Source of the DNA: Streptomyces viridiviolaceus
GTDB lineage: Bacteria; Actinomycetota; Actinomycetes; Streptomycetales; Streptomycetaceae
Length of the DNA stretch: 64,000 nucleotides
Assembly (NCBI RefSeq): GCF_014650995.1
Contig: NZ_BMWA01000037.1
Location: 1 to 64,000, forward strand
Direction: 5' to 3'
In this document: piece by piece, positions 6,805 through 15,841 of the stretch
How the letters are laid out: every line of letters begins with the position of its first letter
Position numbering within the stretch: position 1 is the first letter of the stretch
The notes under the pieces: model-generated
Database searches by the model: none
What the model was told of the DNA's origin: nothing
Seen by the model: the letters and a program-made list of their open reading frames with translations, nothing else
Position numbers and translations under genes: made by a program

Positions 6805-9606
6805 TCACCACGCCAGGTCGTCCAGCACCGGCACCGGTATCGCTGCTTCCCCCGCTCCTGCGGTGAGGGGCTGTTCGCTCCAGATGACCTTGCCGCGTTC
6901 GGTGTAACGGGTGCCCCAGCGTTCGGTGAGCTGGGCGACGAGGAACAGGCCGCGGCCGCCCTCGTCCGTGGTGGCCGCGTAGCGCAGGTGCGGGGCGGTG
7001 CTGCTGCTGTCGGAGACCTCGCAGATGAGGCTGCCGTCGCGGATGAAGCGGACGTGGATCGGCTCGGCGCCGTAGCGGATGGCGTTCGTGAGCAGTTCGC
7101 TGAGGACGAGTTCGGCGGTGAAGGCGATGTCGTCCAGCGCCCAGTCGGCCAGTTGCCGGGAAGCCTCGGCGCGCACACGGGAGACGGCGGCCGGGTCGGC
7201 GGGCACGTCCCAGTCGGCGACCTGCCCGGCCTCCAGGCGACGGGTGCGGGCCACCAGCAGCGCGACGTCGTCGCCCGGGTGAGGGGAGAGCACGGCGTCG
7301 AGGACGTCGGTGCAAATCTCCTCCGGGCTCCGGCCCGGGCGAGCCAGTGCGCCGCGCAGGAGGCCCAGTCCGGTGTCGATGTCCCGGGCGCGGTCCTCGA
7401 CGAGCCCGTCGGTGAACAGAACCAGTCGGCATGCCTCGGGCAGGAGCAGTTCGGCGGATTCGAAGGGCATGCCGCCGACGCCCAGGGGCAGGCAGGCGGG
7501 CACATCGGGAAAGGCCACGCGCCCGTCGGGATGGACCAGGGCGGGGCCGGGGTGTCCGGCCCTGGCCACGGCGCAGCGCCCGGAGACCGGATCGTAGATC
7601 GCGTACAGGCAGGTGGCGCCGGCTATGCCGTCGCTGTCGCGGGACGCCTCGTCCCGGTCGATCGTGACGACCAGCTCATCGAGGTGCCCGAGCAGCTCCT
7701 CCGGCGGCAGGTCCAAGGTGGAGAAGTTGTGTACGGCGGTGCGCAGGCGGCCCATGGTGGCCGCCGCGTGCAGGCCGTGCCCCACCACGTCCCCCACGAC
7801 CAGTGCCACGCGGGCGCCGGGCAGCGGGATCACATCGAACCAGTCCCCGCCGACCCCGGCCAGCGCCGGCAGATACCGGTGGGCGACTTCCAGCGCGTCC
7901 TGCTCGGGCAGTGTGCGGGGCAGCAGGCTGCGCTGCAGCGTGACGGCCATGGTGTGCTCGCGGGTGTAGCGGCGGGCATTGTCGATGGCCACCGCGGCAC
8001 GGGCGGCCAGCTCCTCGGCGACGGAGACGTCGTCCTCGGCGAAGGGTTCGGGATGCTCCGCACGCCAGAAGTTGGCCATCCCCAGGATCACGCCGCGGGC
8101 CTGGAGCGGCGCCGCGATCAGCGAGTGCAGGCCGTAGTCGAGGGCCTGGTCCGCTCCTTCGGGGTCCTGGGCCCGCCAGCCGGCGGCCGCACTCAGATCG
8201 GGCACGAGCACCGCATGGCCACCGGCCAGGGCCGCCGCCATCGGTGTGGTGGGGACGAGGAACCGGATCAGGTCGCCCACCGGCTGCAGCGGTGAGTCCT
8301 CGCGGATGCCGCGGATGGCCGTGCGGCGCATTTCGGTGTACGCGCCCGACGGTTCCTCACCGCGCAGCACGGGGTCCAGGAGCTCGACCGTGACGAAGTC
8401 GGCGAACCGGGGGACCGCGATCTCCGCGAGTTCCTCGGCGGTGCGCGCCACGTCCAGGGTCGTGCCGATCCGCACCCCGGCCTCGTACAGCAGCCGCAGC
8501 CGACGCTGGGCCGCCTCCGCTCGCCCCGCCAGTGCCCGCAGCTCGGTGGAGTCCCGCAGCGTCGCCACGCTGCCCGGCCGGCCGAAGGGGGCGGTGGGCC
8601 GCACGTTCACCGCCAGCAGCCGGTCCCCGGCCAGGCGCACCTCGTCGGTGGCCGCCCGGCCCGAGGCCAGCAGCTCGGCGGTGTCCTCGTCCAGACCCAG
8701 CTCCCGGACATGGCGCCCCTCCGCGCCCTCGGGCAGTTCGAGCAGCCGACGGGCCTCGTCGTTGACCAGCAGCAGCCGGTGGTCGGCCCCGACGATGAGC
8801 ACGCCCTCCCGGACGGCATGCAGCACCGCGTCCTGGTGTTCGTACATCCGGGTCATCTCCGCCGGGCCCAGTCCGTGGGTCTGCCGCCGCAGCCGCCGGT
8901 TCACCAGCGCCGAGCCGGCCGTGGCGAGCACCAGCGCGCCCGCCGCGGCGCCGAACAGGATCGGCAGCTGGCGGTCCACCGCATCGGCGACGTTCTCGAC
9001 CTCGATGCCGCTGCTGACCAGCCCGACGACGGAGCCATCGGTGTCGAAGACGGGGGCGATGGCCCTGACCGCGTCGTTCGGGGCTCCTTCGAAGACCTCC
9101 GTGAAGGACTCCCCGGCCGCCGCTCGCTCGATGTCTCCGGCGGCGCGCTTGCCGATCAGCTCGGGCTCGGAGTCGGTGTAGCGGATCCCGTCCGTGCTCA
9201 TGACGGCGATGAAGTCGACTCCGGATGCGCGGCGGGCGCCTTCGGCCTGCGGCTGCAGCACGGCCGTCGGATCGGGAGATTTCAACGCCTCCACGATGCC
9301 CGGGGCGTGCGCGAAGGACTCCGCGGCGACGAGCGAACGGTCGCGGGCATTCTGTGTGCTGTCGCGCTGGGCCTGGAGCACGAGCGCCAGCGCCGCGGCG
9401 ACGACCAGCAGCGCCACGATCAGCCCCTGCAGGGCGAACATCTGCCCGGCGACGCTGCGCGCGCCCAGCAGGGAGCGAGAGGGTTGCTCCGGCGAACGCC
9501 GGTGCCGTGACGCCTTGTACCCATTCCCGTGCCGAGTGTTCCGAAGGCACGGGTCGGAGAGCCGGTGGACTGGCCGAAGCAAGGATCGGCCAAAATGTCC
9601 GCTCAT
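6805..9606 (-). CDS. Membrane-anchored SpoIIE-type PP2C phosphatase with PAS, GAF and ATPase domains
   Basis: 933 aa. Order: cytoplasmic N-terminus; TM1 (~56-78); extracytoplasmic Cache-like sensor (~79-215, with FIAVMSTDGIRYTDSEP and GSVVGLVSSGIEV); TM2 (~216-235); PAS (~258-365); GAF (~380-560); SpoIIE/RsbU phosphatase (~590-780, with GGDWFDVIPL, VVGDVVGHG and FTDGLVE); HATPase_c anti-sigma-kinase-like domain (~800-905, ELLTNAIRYG and GGRGLFLVAQL). Such proteins dephosphorylate anti-anti-sigma factors in partner-switching networks. It is paralogous to the gene at 44254. No cognate STAS gene lies in the window. Confidence 0.92.
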   Translation of the reverse strand: MSGHFGRSLLRPVHRLSDPCLRNTRHGNGYKASRHRRSPEQPSRSLLGARSVAGQMFALQGLIVALLVVAAALALVLQAQRDSTQNARDRSLVAAESFAHAPGIVEALKSPDPTAVLQPQAEGARRASGVDFIAVMSTDGIRYTDSEPELIGKRAAGDIERAAAGESFTEVFEGAPNDAVRAIAPVFDTDGSVVGLVSSGIEVENVADAVDRQLPILFGAAAGALVLATAGSALVNRRLRRQTHGLGPAEMTRMYEHQDAVLHAVREGVLIVGADHRLLLVNDEARRLLELPEGAEGRHVRELGLDEDTAELLASGRAATDEVRLAGDRLLAVNVRPTAPFGRPGSVATLRDSTELRALAGRAEAAQRRLRLLYEAGVRIGTTLDVARTAEELAEIAVPRFADFVTVELLDPVLRGEEPSGAYTEMRRTAIRGIREDSPLQPVGDLIRFLVPTTPMAAALAGGHAVLVPDLSAAAGWRAQDPEGADQALDYGLHSLIAAPLQARGVILGMANFWRAEHPEPFAEDDVSVAEELAARAAVAIDNARRYTREHTMAVTLQRSLLPRTLPEQDALEVAHRYLPALAGVGGDWFDVIPLPGARVALVVGDVVGHGLHAAATMGRLRTAVHNFSTLDLPPEELLGHLDELVVTIDRDEASRDSDGIAGATCLYAIYDPVSGRCAVARAGHPGPALVHPDGRVAFPDVPACLPLGVGGMPFESAELLLPEACRLVLFTDGLVEDRARDIDTGLGLLRGALARPGRSPEEICTDVLDAVLSPHPGDDVALLVARTRRLEAGQVADWDVPADPAAVSRVRAEASRQLADWALDDIAFTAELVLSELLTNAIRYGAEPIHVRFIRDGSLICEVSDSSSTAPHLRYAATTDEGGRGLFLVAQLTERWGTRYTERGKVIWSEQPLTAGAGEAAIPVPVLDDLAW

Positions 9607-9729
9607 GAGCCATTTCTAACACTGCCGCCCTTCCCGGGGCGAAGCCGGCATGATCGGCGTCGGCGGCCCTGCGCGCCCGGGGTCAGGGGGTGGGCGTCCA
9701 AGCCGCCGGCGAGCAGCGCGACTGCCGGC

Positions 9730-10518
9730 TCACAACCGTGCCCTGTGAGGACGCTCGCGTGGTTGCTGTCCGACGTTGTGGATGCGTGTGCGCCGCACGA
9801 ACGCCGCGAGTGCGATGGCCGACAGGGCGCACAGCCAGGCCAGGCTGTTGGCCAGGGGTGCCACAGTGAGGTGGTGGGTGAAGCCGGCCTGGAGGGCCGT
9901 CTGCAGGGATCCGTAACTGGGCAGCAGCGTGATCAGCAGGCTGTCGGCGGTCGTCGCGGCGACGGGGTTCTGCGGGGCGAGGTCGATGATGCTGGTCATG
10001 ATGATGGCGACCATGCCGGCGACCTCGCTCGACAGGAACAGCGCCAGGAACAGGCCCATGGCGCCGTAGATGAGGGCCGCGGAGAGTACGGCGAAGATGA
10101 GCAGGCCGGTCTGGCGCGGTGTCCAGTACAACAGCATCCAGGCCACGGCGTAGGCGCTGACCATGGCGGCGGTGGCGAGCAGGGTGGTGAGTTCGGCGGC
10201 CAGCAGCGCACGGCGCGGGTAGCCCGCCGCCGTCAGGCGCCGGTCGAAGTCGCTGGTGCGGCGGGCGGCGCTGAACATCCAGAAGCCGACCAGCAGGGAC
10301 ACGGCGTTGAGGGATCCGCTGATCATGGTGATCTCGTCTCCGCCCGCGTGGAGGACCTGTCCGGTGGCGCGCAGCCGGAACGCGGTGGAATCGGGGGTGG
10401 CGACGGTCTTGGCGATGGTGATCCACAGGGGAACCAGGACGGCCAGGAGGGTGAGGGCCAGCCGGTTCTTCACCAGAGCCAGAAAGTTGTAGGCGGTAGC
10501 GGTGCGGTAGGCGTTCAT
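9730..10518 (-). CDS. ABC-2-type transporter permease
   Basis: 262 aa with about six hydrophobic segments (first near 20-37, last near 225-243) and a loop containing SAARRTSDFDRRLTAAGYPRRALLAAEL, as in small ABC-2 drug/fluoroquinolone export permeases. It probably forms the membrane pore of an exporter with the ATPase encoded just upstream. Its ATG overlaps the stop of that gene by 4 bases (ATGA), so the two are translationally coupled. Substrate unknown. The C-terminus ends in a basic tail. Confidence 0.88.
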   Translation of the reverse strand: MNAYRTATAYNFLALVKNRLALTLLAVLVPLWITIAKTVATPDSTAFRLRATGQVLHAGGDEITMISGSLNAVSLLVGFWMFSAARRTSDFDRRLTAAGYPRRALLAAELTTLLATAAMVSAYAVAWMLLYWTPRQTGLLIFAVLSAALIYGAMGLFLALFLSSEVAGMVAIIMTSIIDLAPQNPVAATTADSLLITLLPSYGSLQTALQAGFTHHLTVAPLANSLAWLCALSAIALAAFVRRTRIHNVGQQPRERPHRARL

Positions 10519-11132
10519 CGCTGCGCTTCCGTGGTCGGTACGGGGTGCAGCCGGCCGTCGCTCAGCCGGTACAGGGCGTCCAGGCGGTGGGTGTCGTAGG
10601 CGAGGTGGGAGACGATGACCACGGTGCGGCCGGCCGTCCTGAGTTCGTGGGCGATGTCCCAGAACCGCAGGTAGGTGTCCCAGTCGAAGCCTTGGTAGGG
10701 CTCGTCCAGCAGCAGCACCTCCGGGTCGTGCATCAGGGCGAGGACGAGGTTGAGTTTCTGCCGTGTGCCCCCGCTGAGCGTCTTGACCGGCTGTTGGTCG
10801 TAGGCGGCCAGCCCGAGCGCTTGCAGCAGGTTGTCGGCCCGGTCGAGACGGGACAGCCGGTGGGCGATCTGGAACAGCCGCAGGTGCTGCCGAATGGTCA
10901 GCTCCTCGTCCAGCACAGGATGCTGCGGGCAGTACCCCAGTGTGCCGTCGAGGCGCACGGTCCCCGCGTCCGCACGCAGATCGCCGCTGAGGATACGCAG
11001 CAACGTGGTCTTGCCGGCACCGTTCTCACCCACGACGCCGACGAGCTGCCCGGGTTCCGCCCGCAAGCTCGCATCGCGCAGAACGCTCCGAGAGCCATAG
11101 CTCTTGGCGACATGCGCCACCGTCAGGACCAT
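10515..11132 (-). CDS. ABC transporter ATP-binding protein
   Basis: 205 aa, a short ABC ATPase. Walker A GENGAGKTTLL (~36-46), Q-loop near LGYCPQHPVL, signature LSGGTRQKLNLVLAL, Walker B EVLLLDEPYQG and H-loop VIVSHLAYD are all present. It powers the permease that follows with a 4-bp overlap. The protein ends soon after the H-loop, shorter than the ~230-300 aa common for exporters but with all catalytic motifs. The pair is an isolated two-gene export operon. Confidence 0.92.
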   Translation of the reverse strand: MVLTVAHVAKSYGSRSVLRDASLRAEPGQLVGVVGENGAGKTTLLRILSGDLRADAGTVRLDGTLGYCPQHPVLDEELTIRQHLRLFQIAHRLSRLDRADNLLQALGLAAYDQQPVKTLSGGTRQKLNLVLALMHDPEVLLLDEPYQGFDWDTYLRFWDIAHELRTAGRTVVIVSHLAYDTHRLDALYRLSDGRLHPVPTTEAQR

Positions 11133-11571
11133 GGCCGACGCGGTTCAGGAGGAGCAGAGGCCGCAGGCGGCGCGGCCGCTGTCGTGGAGGGCCCGGTCGC
11201 GTGCCCGTGCCCGGTCCCCGCGCAGGCTGCCGGCCATGGGCGGACCCAGGTCCTCCCGGGCCGGCTCGACGCCACCTCAGCCGTCTCGTCGACGTGGTAC
11301 AGGTTCCGCATGCCCCGCAGCTCCTCCACGGCCGTCAGAAAATCCGGCGTGTGTTGCCCGACCGGGGAGCCGGGCACGGCGGTGCGCTCGTCCCACGCGC
11401 CATCCGGGTCCCTGACCACGGCCATCAGGTGATCGCGATCCCCTGTGCGGTCTCCTTGCACACCGAGTACAGGTCGTCGGTCCACGATACGACGGCTGTG
11501 GGCCGCAGGCCGCGCGTGAGCATGGGGCCTGCAGCTCCCGTTCATCCTCGCTCACCTGTGCCATGTAAGGC
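11133..11571 (-). pseudogene. Decayed small gene, several frames
   Basis: Reading leftward from 11571, coding-like sequence changes frame twice: MAQVSEDERELQAP, then MLTRGLRPTAVVSWTDD through AQGIAIT and a stop, then (TGATG overlap) MAVVRDPDGAWDERTAV through EELRGMRNLYHVDETAE. Codon third positions are GC-rich in each piece. Either this is a small frameshifted gene or two or three tiny ORFs; the last frame is open to 11123, where it runs into the ABC ATPase start. No family recognised. Confidence 0.35.
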
Positions 11572-11656
11572 TCGAATGAGCAGGGGATGCTTACTCGTCG
11601 CTTGTCTGGGAACTCCGAGTGGGTCAGCCCGCCTCCCGTGAAGGAGAAGTTCCACC

Positions 11657-11749
11657 ATGTCGACCAGTCCGGCCCGGATTCCGACCGGCGGGACCGCGTA
11701 CGCATCATGGCTGTGGGTCGCCGACGCACGCCGCGGAGGTGGTGCTTGA
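11657..11749 (+). CDS. 30-aa upstream ORF coupled to the amidotransferase
   Basis: ATG at 11657 preceded by a strong ribosome-binding site (AAGGAG, 9 bases upstream). It encodes a 30-residue peptide, MSTSPARIPTGG... to ...ADARRGGGA, whose TGA stop overlaps the ATG of the next gene in TGATG. The position and strong Shine-Dalgarno sequence suggest real translation and coupling to the amidotransferase gene. It could be a regulatory leader peptide or a small precursor peptide. It has no cysteines, which argues against lanthipeptides. I do not recognise a family. Confidence 0.5.
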   Translation: MSTSPARIPTGGTAYASWLWVADARRGGGA

Positions 11750-13530
11750 TGTGCGGCCTGAGCGGCGAGATGCGTTTCGACGGCACACGGCCCGATCTCG
11801 CGGCCGTACAGCGCATGAGCGAGCGCCAGGCCGCCCGTGGCCCCGACGGCCGGGGGATCTGGTCGCGGGGCCCTGTGGCGCTGGCCCATCGCCGCCTGAA
11901 GATCATCGACCTTTCCGAGCTCGGGCACCAGCCGATGACGGATGCCGAACAGCAGATCACCGGGGTCTTCAACGGGTGCATCTACAACTACAAGGAGCTG
12001 CGCGAGGAGCTGCGGGGCCTCGGACACAGCTTCGAATCGACCTCGGACACGGAGGTCATCCTCAAGGCCTACCGTCAGTGGGGTACGGGCTGCGTCGACC
12101 GCTTCTTCGGCATGTTCGCGTTCGCCCTCGTCGAGCACCGAAGCGGCCGTCTGGTCCTGGGCCGTGACAGGCTCGGCATCAAGCCGCTGTACCTGGCCCG
12201 GACCTCGGGCCGGCTGAGGTTCGCCTCGTCGCTCCCGGCCCTGCTCGCCGGCGGTGATGTCGACACCTCGCTGGACCCGGTGGCCGTGCACCAGTACCTC
12301 AGCTGGCACGCGACCGTGGCGGCGCCGCGCACGGTCCTCGCCGGCGTACGCAAACTCCCGCCGGCGACGGTGCGTGTGGTCGAACCGGACGGAAGCCACC
12401 GGGACCACTGCTACTGGCAGCCGTCGTACACACGCCGCCCCGAGTACACGGACATGGGCCCGAGCGAATGGCGGGACGCCGTGCTCGACGCGCTGCGTAC
12501 CGCCGTACGCCGACGGATGGTCGCCGACGTCCCCGTGGGCGTCCTGCTCTCGGGCGGTCTCGATTCCAGCTTGATCGTGGCGCTGCTGGCCGACGAGGGA
12601 CAACGTGACCTGGCGACGTTCAGCGTCGGTTTCGAGTCGGAAGGCGGCGACGACGGCGACGAGTTCCGGTACTCCGACCAGGTCGCCAGGGAATTCGCCA
12701 CCGACCATCACCAGCTGATGGTGCCGTCCGAGCGGGTGTCGACGGCGCTCGACGGAGCGGTCGCGGCGATGAGCGAGCCGATGATCAGCCATGACGTGGT
12801 CGCGTTCCATCTGCTGTCCGAGCAGGTGGCGAAGGAGGTGAAGGTCGTGCAGAGCGGGCAGGGAGCCGACGAGGTGTTCGCCGGCTACCACTGGTACCCG
12901 CAGTTGGCCTCCGTCGCCCGTGAGGCGGAACCCGACAGGTATGCCGAAACGTACTTCGACCGGCCGCACGGCGATCTCGCCAGGATGCTCCAACCGGACA
13001 TGCTCCCGCGGGACGACGTCTCCGGCCGGTTCGTCCGGGACCACATGGCGGTGCCGGGGGCCGAGACCGCCCTGGATGCGGCCCTGCGGCTGGACACCCA
13101 CGTCATGCTCGTGGACGATCCGGTGAAACGGGTCGACAACATGACCATGGACTGGGGTCTGGAAGCCCGTGTGCCCTTCCTGGACCACGAGCTGGTGGAG
13201 CTGGCGGCCGCCTGCCCGCCGGACCTCAAACTGGCCGACGGCGGCAAAGGTGTGCTCAAGGAGGCGGGACGCAAACTGCTGCCCCACGAGGTGGTGGACC
13301 GTCCCAAGGGCTATTTCCCCGTCCCGGCGATCACTCATATGGCCGGACCCGTCCTGGACCGCGTCCGAGGGGCACTCAACGCCCCGGAGGCGAAGCGGCG
13401 GGGACTGTTCAAGGACTCGTACCTCACCGAGCTCATGGCGGCACCCGGAGAACACCGCACGAAGCGCGGGGCCAACGCCCTGTGGCAAGTGGCTTTGTTG
13501 GAGATATGGCTTCAGACGCACGGGATATGA
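11749..13530 (+). CDS. asnO: N-acetylglutaminylglutamine-type amidotransferase (asparagine-synthase family)
   Basis: 593 aa. ATG at 11749 follows GGAGGTGG. Mature Cys2 (MCGLSGE) is the glutaminase nucleophile of a class II amidotransferase domain (~1-210, with RGPDGRG and FNGCIYNYKELREEL); the synthase domain has the ATP-pyrophosphatase loop LLSGGLDSS near 267-275. The sequence follows closely the subfamily that amidates N-acetylglutaminylglutamine in the osmolyte NAGGN pathway (for example SGQGADEVFAGYHWYP and VDDPVKRVDNMTMDWGLEARVPFLDHELVELA) rather than free-asparagine synthetases. The usual partner, the Ngg acetyltransferase/ATP-grasp ligase, is not in this window. Overlaps the next gene. 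Confidence 0.85.
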   Translation: MCGLSGEMRFDGTRPDLAAVQRMSERQAARGPDGRGIWSRGPVALAHRRLKIIDLSELGHQPMTDAEQQITGVFNGCIYNYKELREELRGLGHSFESTSDTEVILKAYRQWGTGCVDRFFGMFAFALVEHRSGRLVLGRDRLGIKPLYLARTSGRLRFASSLPALLAGGDVDTSLDPVAVHQYLSWHATVAAPRTVLAGVRKLPPATVRVVEPDGSHRDHCYWQPSYTRRPEYTDMGPSEWRDAVLDALRTAVRRRMVADVPVGVLLSGGLDSSLIVALLADEGQRDLATFSVGFESEGGDDGDEFRYSDQVAREFATDHHQLMVPSERVSTALDGAVAAMSEPMISHDVVAFHLLSEQVAKEVKVVQSGQGADEVFAGYHWYPQLASVAREAEPDRYAETYFDRPHGDLARMLQPDMLPRDDVSGRFVRDHMAVPGAETALDAALRLDTHVMLVDDPVKRVDNMTMDWGLEARVPFLDHELVELAAACPPDLKLADGGKGVLKEAGRKLLPHEVVDRPKGYFPVPAITHMAGPVLDRVRGALNAPEAKRRGLFKDSYLTELMAAPGEHRTKRGANALWQVALLEIWLQTHGI

Positions 13531-15761
13531 CCGACGGGGACGTGACGTACGGCGCGGACGGCGACGGCACGGTGGCTGCCGAGCGGCCCGCCGTGCCCCA
13601 CGTGACGCGCGGCCCCGGGCCGGGTCCGCGCGAGGCGGACGGCCGCGAGCTCGCGCATGCGGCCCCGGCCCAGTTCGCCCTGCTCGACACGTCCGGACCG
13701 CGCGACGCCACGACGCGGCTCACCGCCCACGGCTGCTGGTATCCCTCGGCCGACCCGACCGGGGCGCAGGTGGCCTTCATCTGCGACCGCGGCGGCGTAC
13801 CGCAGTTGTGGGCCGGGCCCGTCGACAGCAATGAGGTGCGGCTGCTCGACGCGGAACCGGACCCCGTACGGGAGGTCTCCTGGTCGCCGGACGGCCGCTG
13901 GATCGCCTACACCACGGCCCCCGGTGGCGGCGAACACACGCGCGTGCTGTGCGTACGCCCCGACGGCACCGACCGCCGCATCCTGGCCGGGGCGGAGCCG
14001 GGCACCTCGGCCTACCTGGGCTGTTGGGCGCACGACGGATCGGCCGTCGCGGTCACCGTCGCCGTCCCGACCGCTCAACCCCTGTCCCTGGACGCGGTGG
14101 GCGAGGCTCCGGCCGAACCGGACGGGCTGGTCGCCGGCAGGCCGGCCGGCTGGTACGGCCGTGACGGCGACGCCGTACTCCTCGGTGCGCCACCGCTCAC
14201 CGACACGGAGCCGGAGGCGACGCACCCCACCGCGCCGGCCGAAGGCACGGCGGCCAGGCATCCCCAGCTCTCTCGGACGGGCCCCATGACACCCGGCGCC
14301 CATGACTCACTGTCGGCCTACCTGATCGACCCCGACGGTGTGGCCGCCGCGGTTCTGCTGGCCGGCGAGGCGGACGCGGCGACGCTGCGCGTGTGCGACA
14401 TCAGCCGGGACGGCAGGCTCGCCCTGCTGCGTCGTGGCCCACGCGGACGGCGTGAGGCGGTCGTCATCCGCACCACGGACCTCGTCACGACGTATGTCGT
14501 ACCGGTGGCCGACGGCGATCCGTGGATCGGCAGGTTCTCCGCCCAGGCGGACAACCTCTGGCTGCGGAGCAACGCCAACCGTGAGTTCGCGGTGCTGCTC
14601 ACCGCCGGACTCGACGGCGAAGGCCGTCCGCGGGGCTGGTCCGTCGCGGCGGAGCGAGAGGGCAGCGACCTGGAACTGCTCGCGTTCGCCGAGAACGACC
14701 GTGCCGCCATCCTGGCCTGGAACATCCGAGGCGCGAGCGAAGTCGAGGTCGTCGACACGCACCCGCCCGGCACGACCGGAGCCGCCGCCGGTCCGCCCCG
14801 GCCCGTGCCACTGCCTCACGAAGTGGTCACCCGCATCGTGGACGCCGGCACGGGGCGGCTGGTGATGTCCCTGTCCGGCTCCCAGCGCCGCCCCGGCATC
14901 TGGTGGCTCCCCAAGGGCGTGGCTCTCCTGCGCACGCCGTGGTCGTCCCGGGACGAGGACGCCGTTCCCCCGGGCCGCCCGCCCGTGCGACCGGTCCAAC
15001 TGAACCTGACCGCCCGGGACGGCCAGGCCCTGAACGGCTGGTACTACCGCGCACCGGGACGGGGTCCGGCCGAACCGGCGCCCTGTGTGATCCATCTTCA
15101 CGGTGGCCCCGAAGAACAGGAACGCCCTGTCTTCAACCCCCTGTACCACGAAATCCTCGGGCGAGGGCTGGACATCTTCGCCCCCGACGTCCGCGGCTCC
15201 TCCGGTCACGGACGGTCGTTCGTCGACGCCGACCTGGGGACGGGCCGGTTCGCCGCACTCGACGACGTGGCGGACTGCGCCGCCCACGCGGTGCTGGCAG
15301 GCCCGGCCGACCCGTCCCGCCTGGCCGTCATGGGCCGCTCGTACGGCGGCTATCTCACGTTCGCCTCCCTCGTCTGGCATCCCGATCTGTTCCGCACCGG
15401 GGTGGCGGTCTGCGGCATGTCCGACTTCGCGACGTTCTTCGAGGGCACCGAACCCTGGATCGCGCAATCCGCCGCCCACAAGTACGGCCACCCGGAACGC
15501 GACCGCGAGCTGCTGCGCTCGTTGTCGCCCATGAGCCGTATCGACGCGCTGCGGGTTCCCGTGCTGGCCGTCCACGGGGAACACGACACCAATGTCCCGC
15601 CGGGGGAGTCGGAACAGTTCGTGAGGGCGGCGCGCGAACGGGGTCGGACCGCCGAGCTGCTCACGCTGTACAACGAGGGACATGACTTCCTGCGCGCCGA
15701 CAACCGGCGACTGTTCCGCCGTGCCGCTGCCGACTGGCTGCAGCGGCACCTGAGCGACTGA
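13527..15761 (+). CDS. S9-family prolyl-oligopeptidase-like peptidase
   Basis: About 744 aa. The ATG at 13527 overlaps the amidotransferase stop (ATGA), implying coupling; in-frame starts at 13506 or GTG 13482 are alternatives. The N-terminal ~430 residues are a beta-propeller (WDxx/TolB-like repeats such as EVSWSPDGRWIAY). The C-terminal alpha/beta-hydrolase domain carries the triad: Ser in GRSYGGY (~604), Asp in HGEHDTNVP (~687) and His in NEGHDF (~718). No signal peptide, so cytoplasmic. It would cleave short peptides or acyl-amino acids. Coupling suggests it processes or recycles the amidotransferase product. Confidence 0.9.
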   Translation: MTDGDVTYGADGDGTVAAERPAVPHVTRGPGPGPREADGRELAHAAPAQFALLDTSGPRDATTRLTAHGCWYPSADPTGAQVAFICDRGGVPQLWAGPVDSNEVRLLDAEPDPVREVSWSPDGRWIAYTTAPGGGEHTRVLCVRPDGTDRRILAGAEPGTSAYLGCWAHDGSAVAVTVAVPTAQPLSLDAVGEAPAEPDGLVAGRPAGWYGRDGDAVLLGAPPLTDTEPEATHPTAPAEGTAARHPQLSRTGPMTPGAHDSLSAYLIDPDGVAAAVLLAGEADAATLRVCDISRDGRLALLRRGPRGRREAVVIRTTDLVTTYVVPVADGDPWIGRFSAQADNLWLRSNANREFAVLLTAGLDGEGRPRGWSVAAEREGSDLELLAFAENDRAAILAWNIRGASEVEVVDTHPPGTTGAAAGPPRPVPLPHEVVTRIVDAGTGRLVMSLSGSQRRPGIWWLPKGVALLRTPWSSRDEDAVPPGRPPVRPVQLNLTARDGQALNGWYYRAPGRGPAEPAPCVIHLHGGPEEQERPVFNPLYHEILGRGLDIFAPDVRGSSGHGRSFVDADLGTGRFAALDDVADCAAHAVLAGPADPSRLAVMGRSYGGYLTFASLVWHPDLFRTGVAVCGMSDFATFFEGTEPWIAQSAAHKYGHPERDRELLRSLSPMSRIDALRVPVLAVHGEHDTNVPPGESEQFVRAARERGRTAELLTLYNEGHDFLRADNRRLFRRAAADWLQRHLSD

Positions 15762-15841
15762 CCGTTCCTCGGAACCTCACTGCTGGGGGCGTGAGGGCAC
15801 ATCAGTCCGTTGAAATGCGGATCATTGCCCTCAGGGGCGGT

